Assembly (NCBI GenBank): GCA_017558825.1 | Contig: JAFYTO010000015.1 | Span: 1 to 64,000, forward strand | Direction of reading: 5' to 3' | DNA from: Clostridia bacterium | GTDB lineage: Bacteria > Bacillota > Clostridia > Christensenellales > Borkfalkiaceae | Length of the DNA stretch: 64,000 nt | Shown here: one piece after another, positions 20,007 to 27,668 of the stretch | Layout of the letters: each line of letters opens with the position of its first letter | Numbering within the stretch: the first letter of the stretch is position 1 | The notes under the pieces: model-generated | What the model saw: the letters and a program-made list of their open reading frames with translations, nothing else | What the model was told of the DNA's origin: nothing | Database searches by the model: none | Position numbers and translations under genes: made by a program

Positions 20007-22106
20007 ATGTTAGAAAATTTTAAAACGTTTAAAACCGAAATCGGCGGTCGCGAAGTGATTGTTGAAGTAGGTAAATACGCTCAACAAGCAAACGGTTCTT
20101 GTCTTGTTCGTTGCGGTGAAACCGTTGTTATGGTAAACGTAACTATGGCTCCCGTTGCAAGAGAAGGTATGGACTTTTTTCCATTGAGCGTTGACTATGA
20201 AGAAAAGATGTATGCCGTTGGTAAAATTCCAGGCGGTTTCAAAAAGAGAGAAGGTAGAGCAAGCGATAAGGCCATTTTAGTTTCACGCCTTATTGATAGA
20301 CCTATCCGTCCTCTCTTCCCTAAAGGTATTTTTAATGACGTAACGGTTATTGCAACAGCTCTTTCCGTTGACACAAACATTATGCCTGAACCACTTGCAA
20401 TGCTTGGTAGCTCTATTGCTTTATCAATCTCTGATATTCCTTGGCAAGGTCCTACAGGCTCAGTTTTAGTTGGTATGGTTGACGATAAATATATCATTAA
20501 CCCAGGTACTGAAGATAGAGAAAAGAGCTTATTAAGCTTATACCTTTCTGGCACGAAAGACGCTATTATGATGGTTGAAGCAGGTGCTAAGGAAATTGAC
20601 GATGAACAAATGGTTAACGCAATTTTATTCGGCCACGAAGAAATTAAGCGTCAATGTGCGTTCATTGAAGAAATCGTTGCAGTTTGCGGCAAGCCAAAAC
20701 TTGAAATGGATTTCTACAAAATCCCAGAAGATTTAGACGCGGAAGTTAGAAAATACGCTGGTGAAAAACTTGACTACGCGTTAGATACTTTTGATAGAGT
20801 AGTTCGTCAAGAACGTCAAGACGAAGTTGAAAAAGATTGTTTAGAACATTTTGCAACTATCTTCCCAGATATGGCAAGAGAAATTAAAGACTCTTTATAC
20901 TACATTACAAAAGAAAAAGTTCGTGCAAAAATTACTAACTTAGGCGTTAGACCTGACGGCAGAACTTTAACTGAAATTAGACCTATTTGGTGTGAAAACG
21001 GCGTGTTACCAAGAGTACACGGCTCAGGCGTATTCACTCGTGGTCAAACTCAAGTATTAACAACTTGTACGCTTGGCACTATTTCTGAAGTTCAAAAACT
21101 TGAAGGTTTAGACGAAGAAGTAGCTAAACGCTATATGCACCACTACAATATGCCAGGCTATGCTTCAGGCGAAGCAAGAGCGTTAAAGAGCCCAGGCCGT
21201 CGTGAAATTGGCCACGGTGCACTTGCTGAACGCGCCCTTGAACCTGTTATTCCAAGTGAAGAAGAATTCCCATACGCTATAAGGCTTGTTAGTGAAGTTT
21301 TATCTTCAAACGGCTCTACTTCACAAGGTTCTGTATGTGGTTCAACTTTAGCCCTTATGGATGCGGGCGTTCCTATTAAGAGCCCTGTTGCAGGTATTGC
21401 AATGGGTTTAATAAAGGACGTTGAAAGCGGTAAAGTTTCCGTTATGAGTGATATTCAAGGCTTAGAAGACTTCCTTGGCGATATGGACTTTAAGGTTGCT
21501 GGTACTGAAAAGGGTATTACTGCAATTCAAATGGACATTAAGATTAAGGGTATTGACGAAGCTATTTTAAGAAAGGCTATTTCTCAAGCAAACGAAGGTA
21601 GACAACACATTTTAAATAAAATGCTTGAAGTATTACCAAGCGTTAAACCTGAACTTTCTAAATACGCTCCAAAAATTATTTCCTTTAACATTGACCCTGA
21701 AAAGATTAAAGACGTTATTGGCTCAGGCGGTAAAACAATCAACAAGATTATTGCTGAAACAGGCGTTAAAATTGATATTGACGAAACAGGTAAAGTATTC
21801 ATTGCTACTTATGATGAAACTATGGATAGGGCAAACCAAGCAAAAGCAATTATCACTGCTATTGTAAAGGACCTTGAAGTTGGCGATATGTTCATTTCTA
21901 CCGTAGTTAGAATTTTACCAAAAGTTGGTGCTTTCTGTGAGCTTGCCCCTGGTAAAGACGGTATGATTCACATTTCAAAAATGAGCAAAGAAAGAATTAA
22001 CAGCGTTGAAGAAGTTTTATCTATCGGCGATACGGTTAAAGTAGAAATTATTAAAATTTCTGAAAAAGGCGTTGACCTTAAATTACTTGAAAAGGTTGAA
22101 GAATAA
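20007..22106 (+). CDS. pnp: Polyribonucleotide nucleotidyltransferase (PNPase)
   Basis: Phosphorolytic 3'-5' exoribonuclease of RNA decay, 699 residues, the usual length. It contains two RNase PH domains (about 10-230 and 310-540), joined by a helical domain. GSSIALSISDIPWQGP lies in the first, and the second carries FTRGQTQVL, SSNGSTSQ and the catalytic-region segment FLGDMDFKVAGT. The KH domain shows IGSGGKTINKII near 575, and the S1 domain ends the protein. AAAGGAG precedes the ATG. Confidence 0.98.
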   Translation: MLENFKTFKTEIGGREVIVEVGKYAQQANGSCLVRCGETVVMVNVTMAPVAREGMDFFPLSVDYEEKMYAVGKIPGGFKKREGRASDKAILVSRLIDRPIRPLFPKGIFNDVTVIATALSVDTNIMPEPLAMLGSSIALSISDIPWQGPTGSVLVGMVDDKYIINPGTEDREKSLLSLYLSGTKDAIMMVEAGAKEIDDEQMVNAILFGHEEIKRQCAFIEEIVAVCGKPKLEMDFYKIPEDLDAEVRKYAGEKLDYALDTFDRVVRQERQDEVEKDCLEHFATIFPDMAREIKDSLYYITKEKVRAKITNLGVRPDGRTLTEIRPIWCENGVLPRVHGSGVFTRGQTQVLTTCTLGTISEVQKLEGLDEEVAKRYMHHYNMPGYASGEARALKSPGRREIGHGALAERALEPVIPSEEEFPYAIRLVSEVLSSNGSTSQGSVCGSTLALMDAGVPIKSPVAGIAMGLIKDVESGKVSVMSDIQGLEDFLGDMDFKVAGTEKGITAIQMDIKIKGIDEAILRKAISQANEGRQHILNKMLEVLPSVKPELSKYAPKIISFNIDPEKIKDVIGSGGKTINKIIAETGVKIDIDETGKVFIATYDETMDRANQAKAIITAIVKDLEVGDMFISTVVRILPKVGAFCELAPGKDGMIHISKMSKERINSVEEVLSIGDTVKVEIIKISEKGVDLKLLEKVEE

Positions 22107-22118
22107 TTAAATAAAATT

Positions 22119-22146
22119 AAGGCGGAATTAGTTTCCGCCTTTTTTA
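22119..22146 (+). terminator. Rho-independent terminator of pnp
   Basis: AAGGCGGAA, 5-nt loop, TTCCGCCTT, continuing into a T-run. Confidence 0.93.
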
Positions 22147-22154
22147 TTTATATA

Positions 22155-22244
22155 GACGCGTGTGTGTATGCGCATTACACACGCACACACACGAGTACAC
22201 GCATACGCTCGCGCTTATACATACGCCCGCGCGTACACGAGCAC
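22155..22244. other. Alternating purine-pyrimidine, CpG-rich tract (Z-DNA-like)
   Basis: About 90 bp made almost wholly of CG, CA, TG and TA steps. Unbroken alternating runs cover 22156-22175 and 22177-22193, with further runs to the end. Base composition is far more GC-rich than anything around it. It encodes no plausible protein, and it lies between the pnp terminator and the terminator of the convergent XRE gene. Confidence 0.85.
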
Positions 22245-22252
22245 AAAATTAT

Positions 22253-22286
22253 AAAAAAAACGGCTAAAAAAATTAGCCGTTTTTTA
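22253..22286 (-). terminator. Terminator of the XRE gene (bidirectional shape)
   Basis: CGGCTAA and TTAGCCG pair around a 5-nt loop, flanked by an A-run on the left and a T-run on the right, so it can act on either strand. It overlaps the 3' end of the minus-strand regulator by 3 bp. Confidence 0.9.
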
Positions 22287-22490
22287 TATGTCTGCTCTTC
22301 CTAATAAATAATCAACCGAAATGTTTAAAATATCTGCAATTTTTACTAAATTTTCAAGTGAAGGCTCGGCAGTACCGTTTTCGTACCTTATATACGAAGG
22401 TTGCGTTATGCCAAGTTTGTTTGCCATTTCGCGCTGTGTTAAATTAAAAGACTTTCTTTCTTCTTTTAGTCTATTTTGAAATATTTTCAT
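22284..22490 (-). CDS. Small XRE-family transcriptional regulator
   Basis: A 68-residue single-domain Cro/C1-type helix-turn-helix protein: FNLTQREMANKLGITQPSYIRYENG is split over the two HTH helices, followed by PSLENLVKIADILNISVDYLLG. There is no ligand or peptidase domain. An AAAGGTG site precedes the start on the minus strand. It is transcribed away from the zinc-finger membrane gene, and the shared 93-bp gap holds two matching palindromes, so it very likely represses that promoter and perhaps its own. Confidence 0.92.
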   Translation of the reverse strand: MKIFQNRLKEERKSFNLTQREMANKLGITQPSYIRYENGTAEPSLENLVKIADILNISVDYLLGRADI

Positions 22491-22507
22491 TTATTTTCAC
22501 CTTTCTA

Positions 22508-22536
22508 TTGACAATTATAACAAACTGCTATATAAT
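22508..22536 (+). promoter_or_regulatory. Consensus promoter of the zinc-finger membrane gene
   Basis: TTGACA (22508-22513), 17 bp, TATAAT (22531-22536): a perfect consensus. Such a strong promoter fits one that is held off by a repressor. Confidence 0.92.
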
Positions 22537-22562
22537 ATATTCAAAATATAGCAAACCGCTAT
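22517..22562. promoter_or_regulatory. Two XRE operators ATAGC-N5-GCTAT
   Basis: Operator 1, ATAAC-AAACT-GCTAT (22517-22531), sits between the -35 and -10 boxes with one mismatch. Operator 2, ATAGC-AAACC-GCTAT (22548-22562), is a perfect palindrome over the expected transcript start. They are 31 bp apart, about three helical turns, on the same face. Confidence 0.82.
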
Positions 22563-22583
22563 CAAAACAAAGGAGAAAAAGTT

Positions 22584-23156
22584 ATGAAATGTAGTAGACA
22601 TTTAAACAAAGAAGTAGTTGCAATGTGTGCAAAATGTAACGCAGGCGTATGTGAAGACTGCGCAACAGCCACTCAAAGTTTGCGTGACGAGTACGGCACG
22701 TTATGCGTATCGTGTTATCAAACGGCGTTAGGGGAAGCGATTAATTATTATAAGGAAGATAATTCAAGCAAATTAAAAAATATAATTATAAGCGCTTGTT
22801 TATACGTTTTTGGTATTTTTTTTGCTCTTGTAAATGGTACAGGTACTGATTATATTTCAATAATAGTAGGTATATTCTTCTGCGGATTTTATAACGCTAT
22901 TGCAGGTTGGAAAAAAGGCGAAGAAGTGCACGAGGAACATGAAAGAAAGTATGGTGTTTCATATAACGTTGATAGCGAGGGTAACATTGAAAGGAATAAC
23001 GGCTTCTTTAAAAAATTATTTATTGCTGCAATTTACACTGTTTTAGGTCTTGTTGTTACGCCTTTTACTATTATAAAGAACGCTATAATAATAAGTAAAA
23101 ATAAAAAAGCCATTGAAAGTATTGAATTAGAAATGGAAGCAGTAAGCAAAATTTAA
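22584..23156 (+). CDS. B-box-type zinc-finger membrane protein
   Basis: A 190-residue protein. The N-terminus has the Cys/His pattern C-x2-H, C-x2-C, C-x2-C, C-x2-C within residues 3-47 (CSRH, CAKC, CEDC, CVSC), like the bacterial B-box zinc-finger family. Two or three membrane helices follow (about 64-85, 87-108 and 138-160), with a charged loop between. Function is unknown. GGAG precedes the ATG. It is under a consensus promoter with two operators of the divergent XRE repressor, so it is likely a tightly controlled, conditionally expressed gene. Confidence 0.8.
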   Translation: MKCSRHLNKEVVAMCAKCNAGVCEDCATATQSLRDEYGTLCVSCYQTALGEAINYYKEDNSSKLKNIIISACLYVFGIFFALVNGTGTDYISIIVGIFFCGFYNAIAGWKKGEEVHEEHERKYGVSYNVDSEGNIERNNGFFKKLFIAAIYTVLGLVVTPFTIIKNAIIISKNKKAIESIELEMEAVSKI

Positions 23157-23171
23157 CATATCGCAAAGAAG

Positions 23172-23200
23172 AAAAAACGGCAAAAAATTGCCGTTTTTTT
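23172..23200 (+). terminator. Rho-independent terminator
   Basis: CGGCAA/TTGCCG stem with a 4-nt A loop and a run of seven T residues. Confidence 0.92.
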
Positions 23201-23346
23201 GCTTTTTGGCAAAATTTTACTATTTTTAACTAAAAAAAGCGACTTGGTTGCAAAAATTATTTTTCCCAAAATTTGCGATATTTCCTTAAATTTTGAGCCT
23301 TGCTAAAAAAAATTAAAAAAATTTTTAAAAAAGTTGTTAAAAACAC

Positions 23347-23375
23347 TTTACAACTTTAGCGTAATGAAGTATAAT
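23347..23375 (+). promoter_or_regulatory. Promoter of the amino acid ABC operon
   Basis: TTTACA (23347-23352), 17 bp, TATAAT (23370-23375). The rest of the gap 23201-23346 is AT-rich with nothing else recognisable. Confidence 0.82.
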
Positions 23376-23390
23376 AACATCATTAAAATT

Positions 23391-23408
23391 ACTTTAACAC
23401 ATTAAAGT
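23391..23408. promoter_or_regulatory. Inverted repeat in the transporter leader
   Basis: ACTTTAA-CACA-TTAAAGT is a perfect 7-bp inverted repeat just after the expected transcript start and before the Shine-Dalgarno. It is a candidate operator or small leader hairpin; the regulator is unknown. Confidence 0.45.
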
Positions 23409-23432
23409 GCTAAATTGAAAGGAGACTTTATT

Positions 23433-24227
23433 ATGAAAAAATTATTAACATCAATTATCGCAACAATGCTTGCAATAGCAACATTATTTATGTTTACTGG
23501 TTGCTCAAAAGTAGATGACCTTAAAAAGGTTAAAGAAGCAGGAAAAATCGTAGTTGGTATTACTGACTATGCTCCAATGGACTATCAAGATGAAAACGGC
23601 AAATGGATTGGCTTTGATGCTGAACTTGCTGAAATGTTCGCTGCTGAACTTGGCGTAACTTGTGAATTCTTTGAAATTGCTGACTGGGGCGCAAAGGCTA
23701 CTGAACTTCAAGCAAATCAATTCGACCTTATTTGGAATGGTATGACTGCTACTGATGAACTTGCTGCACAAATTGACCTTTCTGTTGCATACGCTAAAAA
23801 CGCACAAGTTCTTATTATGAACAAGAACGCAACTGCTCCTGCAAAGGCAGACGTTAAGAATTTAACTATCGCAGTTGAAAGTGGTTCTGCTGGTGATAAA
23901 GTTGCCGCTGATGAAATTGGTGTTACTAACCTTAACGCAGTTGCTTCTCAAATGGCTGCTTTAATGGAAGTTGCTGCTGGTACTTCTCAAGGTGCTATCA
24001 TTGACTTAACTATGGCTGAAAGCGTTGTTGGTAAAGGTCAATTTGCTGAGTTAAAAATCGTTGACGGTATCTCTTACGGTGATGAAGTATTCGCAGTTGG
24101 TTTAAGAAAGAACAGTAACTTAACTGCTAAACTTAACAAATTCTTAAAAGAAAAATATGCTGACGGCACTATGAATAGTTTACTTGAAAAATACCAAGTA
24201 TCTCTCAACGCTGATGCTCTTAAATAA
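23433..24227 (+). CDS. Polar amino acid ABC transporter, substrate-binding lipoprotein
   Basis: A 264-residue family-3 solute-binding protein. A lipoprotein signal ends LFMFTGC with the lipidated Cys at residue 24. The mature part opens KVKEAGKIVVGITDYAPMDYQDENGKWIGFDAELAE, split here as the standard strand-helix start of this family, and contains an NQFDLIWNGMTAT segment. Ligand is a polar amino acid, not resolvable further. I choose ATG 23433, preceded by AAAGGAG; an in-frame TTG at 23415 lies upstream of that site. High Ala and biased codons suggest strong expression. First gene of a complete binding protein-permease-ATPase operon. Confidence 0.94.
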   Translation: MKKLLTSIIATMLAIATLFMFTGCSKVDDLKKVKEAGKIVVGITDYAPMDYQDENGKWIGFDAELAEMFAAELGVTCEFFEIADWGAKATELQANQFDLIWNGMTATDELAAQIDLSVAYAKNAQVLIMNKNATAPAKADVKNLTIAVESGSAGDKVAADEIGVTNLNAVASQMAALMEVAAGTSQGAIIDLTMAESVVGKGQFAELKIVDGISYGDEVFAVGLRKNSNLTAKLNKFLKEKYADGTMNSLLEKYQVSLNADALK

Positions 24228-24248
24228 GAATTAAAAGGAATTTAATAA

Positions 24249-24938
24249 ATGGAAGTCTTTTTAGAAGTTTCCTCAACACTTTTAACAGGCTTCATATCAT
24301 CGGTTATGCTTTTTGCATTAACCTTGGTAATATCATTACCACTGGGGCTACTTATGGCATTTGGTTCAATGTCAAAGTTCGCCCCTTTAAGCATGTTTAT
24401 GAAGGTTGTTGTTTGGGTGCTTAGGGGAACACCACTAATGTTACAAATATTTGCAATATTCTACTTGCCAGGTTTATTACATTTATTTAACTGGCCACCA
24501 ATGAATACGGGTTGGGCTTGGTTTGATAAAACTTTTTCAACAAGGTTTATTGCGGCTCTCGTTGCCTTTGGTATTAACTACGCGGCATATTTTTCAGAAA
24601 TTTTCCGCGGTGGTATTGAAAATATATCAAAAGGTCAATTTGAAGCTGGCTACGTTTTAGGAATGAGCAAAAGTCAAATCTTTTTTAAGGTAATTTTATT
24701 ACAAGTTGTTAAACACATTTTAGCGCCTATGTCAAACGAAATTATTACTTTAATTAAAGATACCTCACTTGCAAATACAATAAGCGTTTACGAACTTATT
24801 TTCTATTCTAAAAAGTTTATGTTAGACGGTTTAATTTGGCCAATATTCTACGCTGGCGTGTTCTATCTTATATTCGTTGGCGCACTCACGCTACTCTTTG
24901 GCTGGTTAGAAAAAAAATTAAGTTATTTTAGGACGTAA
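24249..24938 (+). CDS. Amino acid ABC transporter permease (HisM/HisQ type)
   Basis: A 229-residue inner membrane permease with five or so helices. Conserved LRGTPLMLQIF lies near residue 58, and the EAA coupling loop appears as EAGYVLGMSKSQIFFKVILLQ near 135. C-terminal IKDTSLANTISVYEL is typical of the His/Glu/Gln permease family. It lies 21 bp after the binding protein and 2 bp before the ATPase. Confidence 0.95.
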   Translation: MEVFLEVSSTLLTGFISSVMLFALTLVISLPLGLLMAFGSMSKFAPLSMFMKVVVWVLRGTPLMLQIFAIFYLPGLLHLFNWPPMNTGWAWFDKTFSTRFIAALVAFGINYAAYFSEIFRGGIENISKGQFEAGYVLGMSKSQIFFKVILLQVVKHILAPMSNEIITLIKDTSLANTISVYELIFYSKKFMLDGLIWPIFYAGVFYLIFVGALTLLFGWLEKKLSYFRT

Positions 24939-24940
24939 TT

Positions 24941-25735
24941 ATGGCATTTTTAGAAGTTAAAAATTTAACAAAAAGTTTTGGTGACGTTGAAGTTTTAAAG
25001 GGTATTGACGTTGCTATTGAAAAGGGCGAAGTTTTATCCGTAATAGGCTCATCTGGCAATGGTAAAACTACCTTTTTAAGGTGCTTAAACAACCTTGAAA
25101 CTCCTAACGGTGGCGAAATTATAGTTGACGGCGAAACAGTTTTTCCATCGCACGTAAAAGAAGGCGAATTTAGTGAAAAATTAACCTTTGGCTTGGTTTT
25201 TCAAGGCTTTAACCTTTTTCCGCAATACACGGCGCTTCAAAACCTTACACTCGCTCTTAACGCAAGGGCGGAAATTAGATTAAAAAAGCAAAAAGTTGGC
25301 TTTTTTGATAGAAAAAAGCAACTTAAACTAATAAAAAAGGAAAATGAAGAATACGCTTTAGACCTTTTAAATAGCGTTGGTTTAAGTGATAAAGTTAACT
25401 ACTATCCTTGTCAACTTTCAGGCGGGCAATGCCAACGTGTTGCAATAGCTAGAGCTATGGCTTTAAAGCCAAAAATCTTATGTTTTGACGAGCCTACTTC
25501 GGCTTTAGACCCCGAACTTACAGGCGAAGTTTTAAAGGTTATTAAAGAGTTAAAAGAAAATTCCAAAATAACTATGGTTATAGTTACGCACGAAATGGAA
25601 TTTGCTAAATCAATCTCTGACAAAGTGCTTTTTATGGCGGATGGCAAGGTTTGCGAATTTGGCACTCCAGAAGAAGTTTTTGATAACCCTAAAAACGAAC
25701 TTACAAAACAATTCTTAAAAAATTATAACGAATAA
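24941..25735 (+). CDS. Amino acid ABC transporter ATP-binding protein
   Basis: A 264-residue ATPase of the GlnQ type. Walker A is GSSGNGKTT (near 35-43), the Q-loop GLVFQGFNLFP, signature LSGGQCQRVAIARA, Walker B ILCFDEPTSALD, and H-loop TH. An insert of about 20 Lys-rich residues near 115-130 lengthens the usual 240-residue form. It completes the importer. Confidence 0.97.
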   Translation: MAFLEVKNLTKSFGDVEVLKGIDVAIEKGEVLSVIGSSGNGKTTFLRCLNNLETPNGGEIIVDGETVFPSHVKEGEFSEKLTFGLVFQGFNLFPQYTALQNLTLALNARAEIRLKKQKVGFFDRKKQLKLIKKENEEYALDLLNSVGLSDKVNYYPCQLSGGQCQRVAIARAMALKPKILCFDEPTSALDPELTGEVLKVIKELKENSKITMVIVTHEMEFAKSISDKVLFMADGKVCEFGTPEEVFDNPKNELTKQFLKNYNE

Positions 25736-25745
25736 GGTAAAAGTT

Positions 25746-26021
25746 ATGGGAATAAACGATAACAGCATTAAAGAGTTTTATAACGTAATTTTAAAACTTA
25801 AAACAATGGAAGACTGCCGCAATTTATTTGACGACCTTTGCACCTTTAAAGAATTAGAGCAAATGGTACAAAGAATTGAGGCGGCAAAACTTTTGCTTGA
25901 AGGCAAAACTTATGAAGAAATTATTGCTTTAACAGACATTTCTTCCGCAACGCTTTCAAGAGTTTCAAAGTGTGTTAAATACGGTAAAGGTTATAAATCA
26001 GTTTTAAATGAAACAAAATAA
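25746..26021 (+). CDS. YerC/YecD family TrpR-related regulator
   Basis: A 91-residue helical DNA-binding protein of the TrpR superfamily: DDLCTFKELEQMVQRIE then a helix-turn-helix region YEEIIALTDISSATLSRVSKC and the closing YGKGYK, typical of the YerC/YecD group. The ligand and targets of the group are poorly known. It lies 10 bp after the transporter ATPase with a usable AAGGT site and overlaps queH by 14 bp. It might regulate the transporter, but that is inference from position only. Confidence 0.88.
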   Translation: MGINDNSIKEFYNVILKLKTMEDCRNLFDDLCTFKELEQMVQRIEAAKLLLEGKTYEEIIALTDISSATLSRVSKCVKYGKGYKSVLNETK

Positions 26022-26619
26022 AGTAAACTACCACTTGCTTTACGAAAAGCAAATTGAAAGCGTTAAAGCGTTAAACAGTAAGCCTACACTACTTTTACAC
26101 AGTTGTTGCGCACCTTGCTCATCGCTTTGTTTAGAAAGGTTAACGCCGTATTTTGACGTTACGGTGCTATACTATAACCCTAACATTACAAATAGCGAAG
26201 AGTATTTTAAACGCTTAAACGAACAAATAGAGTTTTGCAAAAACGCCTACGGCAATACCGTTAAAGTTGTTGCAGGGGACTATAACGTAGTCGATTTTTA
26301 CACTGCTATTAAAGGGCGTGAAGAAGACGAAGAAAGGGGTGAAAGGTGTAAACTTTGCTATGCTTTGCGTTTAGAAGAAACTGCAAAGTTTGCAAAAGAA
26401 AACGGCTTTAATTACTTTACTACAACGCTTTCCGTTAGCCCTTATAAAAACGAACAATGGCTTAACGAACTCTTAAACGAATATTCCTTATCGTACGGCG
26501 TAAACTGCCTTTTTACTGATTTTAAAAAGGACGGGGGTTACCTACGCTCTATTGAACTTTCAAAAGAATATAACCTATATAGGCAAAACTATTGCGGTTG
26601 TGAATTTTCAAAAAGATAA
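26008..26619 (+). CDS. queH: Epoxyqueuosine reductase QueH
   Basis: QueH reduces epoxyqueuosine in tRNA to queuosine, a non-orthologous replacement of QueG. The 203-residue protein has LLLHSCCAPCSSLC near residue 30, which provides the adjacent Cys pair and CxxC, YYNPNI, then RCKLCYALRLEETAKFA near 112 and the C-terminal NYCGCEFS. The start overlaps yerC. Together with queA and tgt at 7595-9767, the window covers insertion and both maturation steps of queuosine. Confidence 0.94.
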   Translation: MKQNKVNYHLLYEKQIESVKALNSKPTLLLHSCCAPCSSLCLERLTPYFDVTVLYYNPNITNSEEYFKRLNEQIEFCKNAYGNTVKVVAGDYNVVDFYTAIKGREEDEERGERCKLCYALRLEETAKFAKENGFNYFTTTLSVSPYKNEQWLNELLNEYSLSYGVNCLFTDFKKDGGYLRSIELSKEYNLYRQNYCGCEFSKR

Positions 26620-26624
26620 TAAAT

Positions 26625-26653
26625 AAAACGGCTATTTTTTAGCCGTTTTTTTG
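26625..26653 (+). terminator. Rho-independent terminator
   Basis: AACGGCTA/TAGCCGTT stem with a T loop, followed by a T-run. Confidence 0.92.
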
Positions 26654-26734
26654 TTTTAAAAAAACCGCCAATAATAAAAATCTTACAAATATAATATATT
26701 TAGTATAATAAACGCTTCTAATTATCATAAAAAC

Positions 26735-26763
26735 TTGCAAATTTAAAAATAGTATAGTATAAT
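26735..26763 (+). promoter_or_regulatory. Promoter of the unknown gene at 26801
   Basis: TTGCAA (26735-26740), 17 bp, TATAAT (26758-26763). TATAGTAT-A-ATACTATA (26753-26769), a perfect 8-bp inverted repeat, is centred on the -10 box and may be an operator. Confidence 0.78.
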
Positions 26764-26800
26764 ACTATATGTTTAAATTTTAGTAAAGAAGAGTGTTTTT

Positions 26801-27631
26801 ATGAATTGTATTGAAAAAATGTACAAAGAAATAGAAGAAATTAAAGCAAAAGAGGCTTTAGAATTAACAAAAAGTATTAAGCCTGTAAAAGCTATAAATA
26901 ACGCTTTTTTAGACACTAAAACTTTTGTGGAAGAGCCTGCGCTTATAAACTATTTAGAGAACGTTAAAATTGATGAAAGTTATGAAAAGAAGTATTTTTC
27001 AATAGAAAAAGCTAGAAACTTTATAGTTTTTATTTTTAAAAAATTCTTATGCTTTAACAAACACACTAATGCCGAAATAGAGTTTGTGGCAAATTTAGAA
27101 AAAGAGGTTTCAAGTAAAGAAGACTTAATTGATTATTTAACCGTTAAGCAAAATGAATTTGATAGCCTTATTAATAACGAAGAGTTAATTTCTTTTTATG
27201 AAAATCCATATAACGCTTTATTTAAAGATGATAAAGGTTACTACGCCGTAATTAAAGACGGTAGGTATAGTGATGTGCGCCGTCCACTTTCATACAACTT
27301 AAATCAATTAAAAAAGGTTGTTAAAGAAACGGTTAACGCTTATACTGAAGATTATGCTTCAACCTTTGCTTCCGAAAAGGAGCGCAGTGCGTTTATAAAT
27401 TCATTTAACGCTAAAATGAACAAAGCTAGTGGTACTAGTTTAGAAGAAGTTCAAAATTTGGCTGAAGATGCACTTTTTGAATTCTTATCTAAAAAAGGCG
27501 TATCTAAACAAGAATATGAAACTTATTTAGAAAACAAGGGCTTGCGCTTAATTAAGCAAGGCAATTATTATTTCAATAAAAAACCGTACATAGAATACGG
27601 CGAATATAAAAAAATAGAATTCCGCTATTAA
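26801..27631 (+). CDS. Protein of unknown function, acidic/lysine-rich
   Basis: I do not recognise this 276-residue protein. It is highly charged and looks mainly helical, with an N-terminal Glu/Lys-rich helix (MYKEIEEIKAKEALEL) that may form a coiled coil. A short hydrophobic patch near 72-86 (NFIVFIFKKFLCF) is too brief and too basic for a clear membrane helix. The C-terminal part ends with GLRLIKQGNYYFNKKPYIEY. There is no signal peptide or catalytic motif. It has its own promoter with a palindrome over the -10 box. A 37-bp gap to the following CorC-like gene allows co-transcription. Confidence 0.75.
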   Translation: MNCIEKMYKEIEEIKAKEALELTKSIKPVKAINNAFLDTKTFVEEPALINYLENVKIDESYEKKYFSIEKARNFIVFIFKKFLCFNKHTNAEIEFVANLEKEVSSKEDLIDYLTVKQNEFDSLINNEELISFYENPYNALFKDDKGYYAVIKDGRYSDVRRPLSYNLNQLKKVVKETVNAYTEDYASTFASEKERSAFINSFNAKMNKASGTSLEEVQNLAEDALFEFLSKKGVSKQEYETYLENKGLRLIKQGNYYFNKKPYIEYGEYKKIEFRY

Positions 27632-27668
27632 AAAAATATAAACGGAATTAAGGAGTTAACAAAACATT

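Noticed and set aside
20195..20554. Minus-strand open frame (119 codons) opposite pnp
   Set aside because: It lies inside a highly conserved gene, with no independent support.
22155..22244. CRISPR array or REP element at the alternating tract
   Set aside because: There are no regularly spaced identical repeats and no spacers. It is a low-complexity alternating sequence.
25746..26021. YerC as a true TrpR tryptophan repressor
   Set aside because: The fold is TrpR-like, but the sequence follows the YerC/YecD group and no trp genes are nearby.
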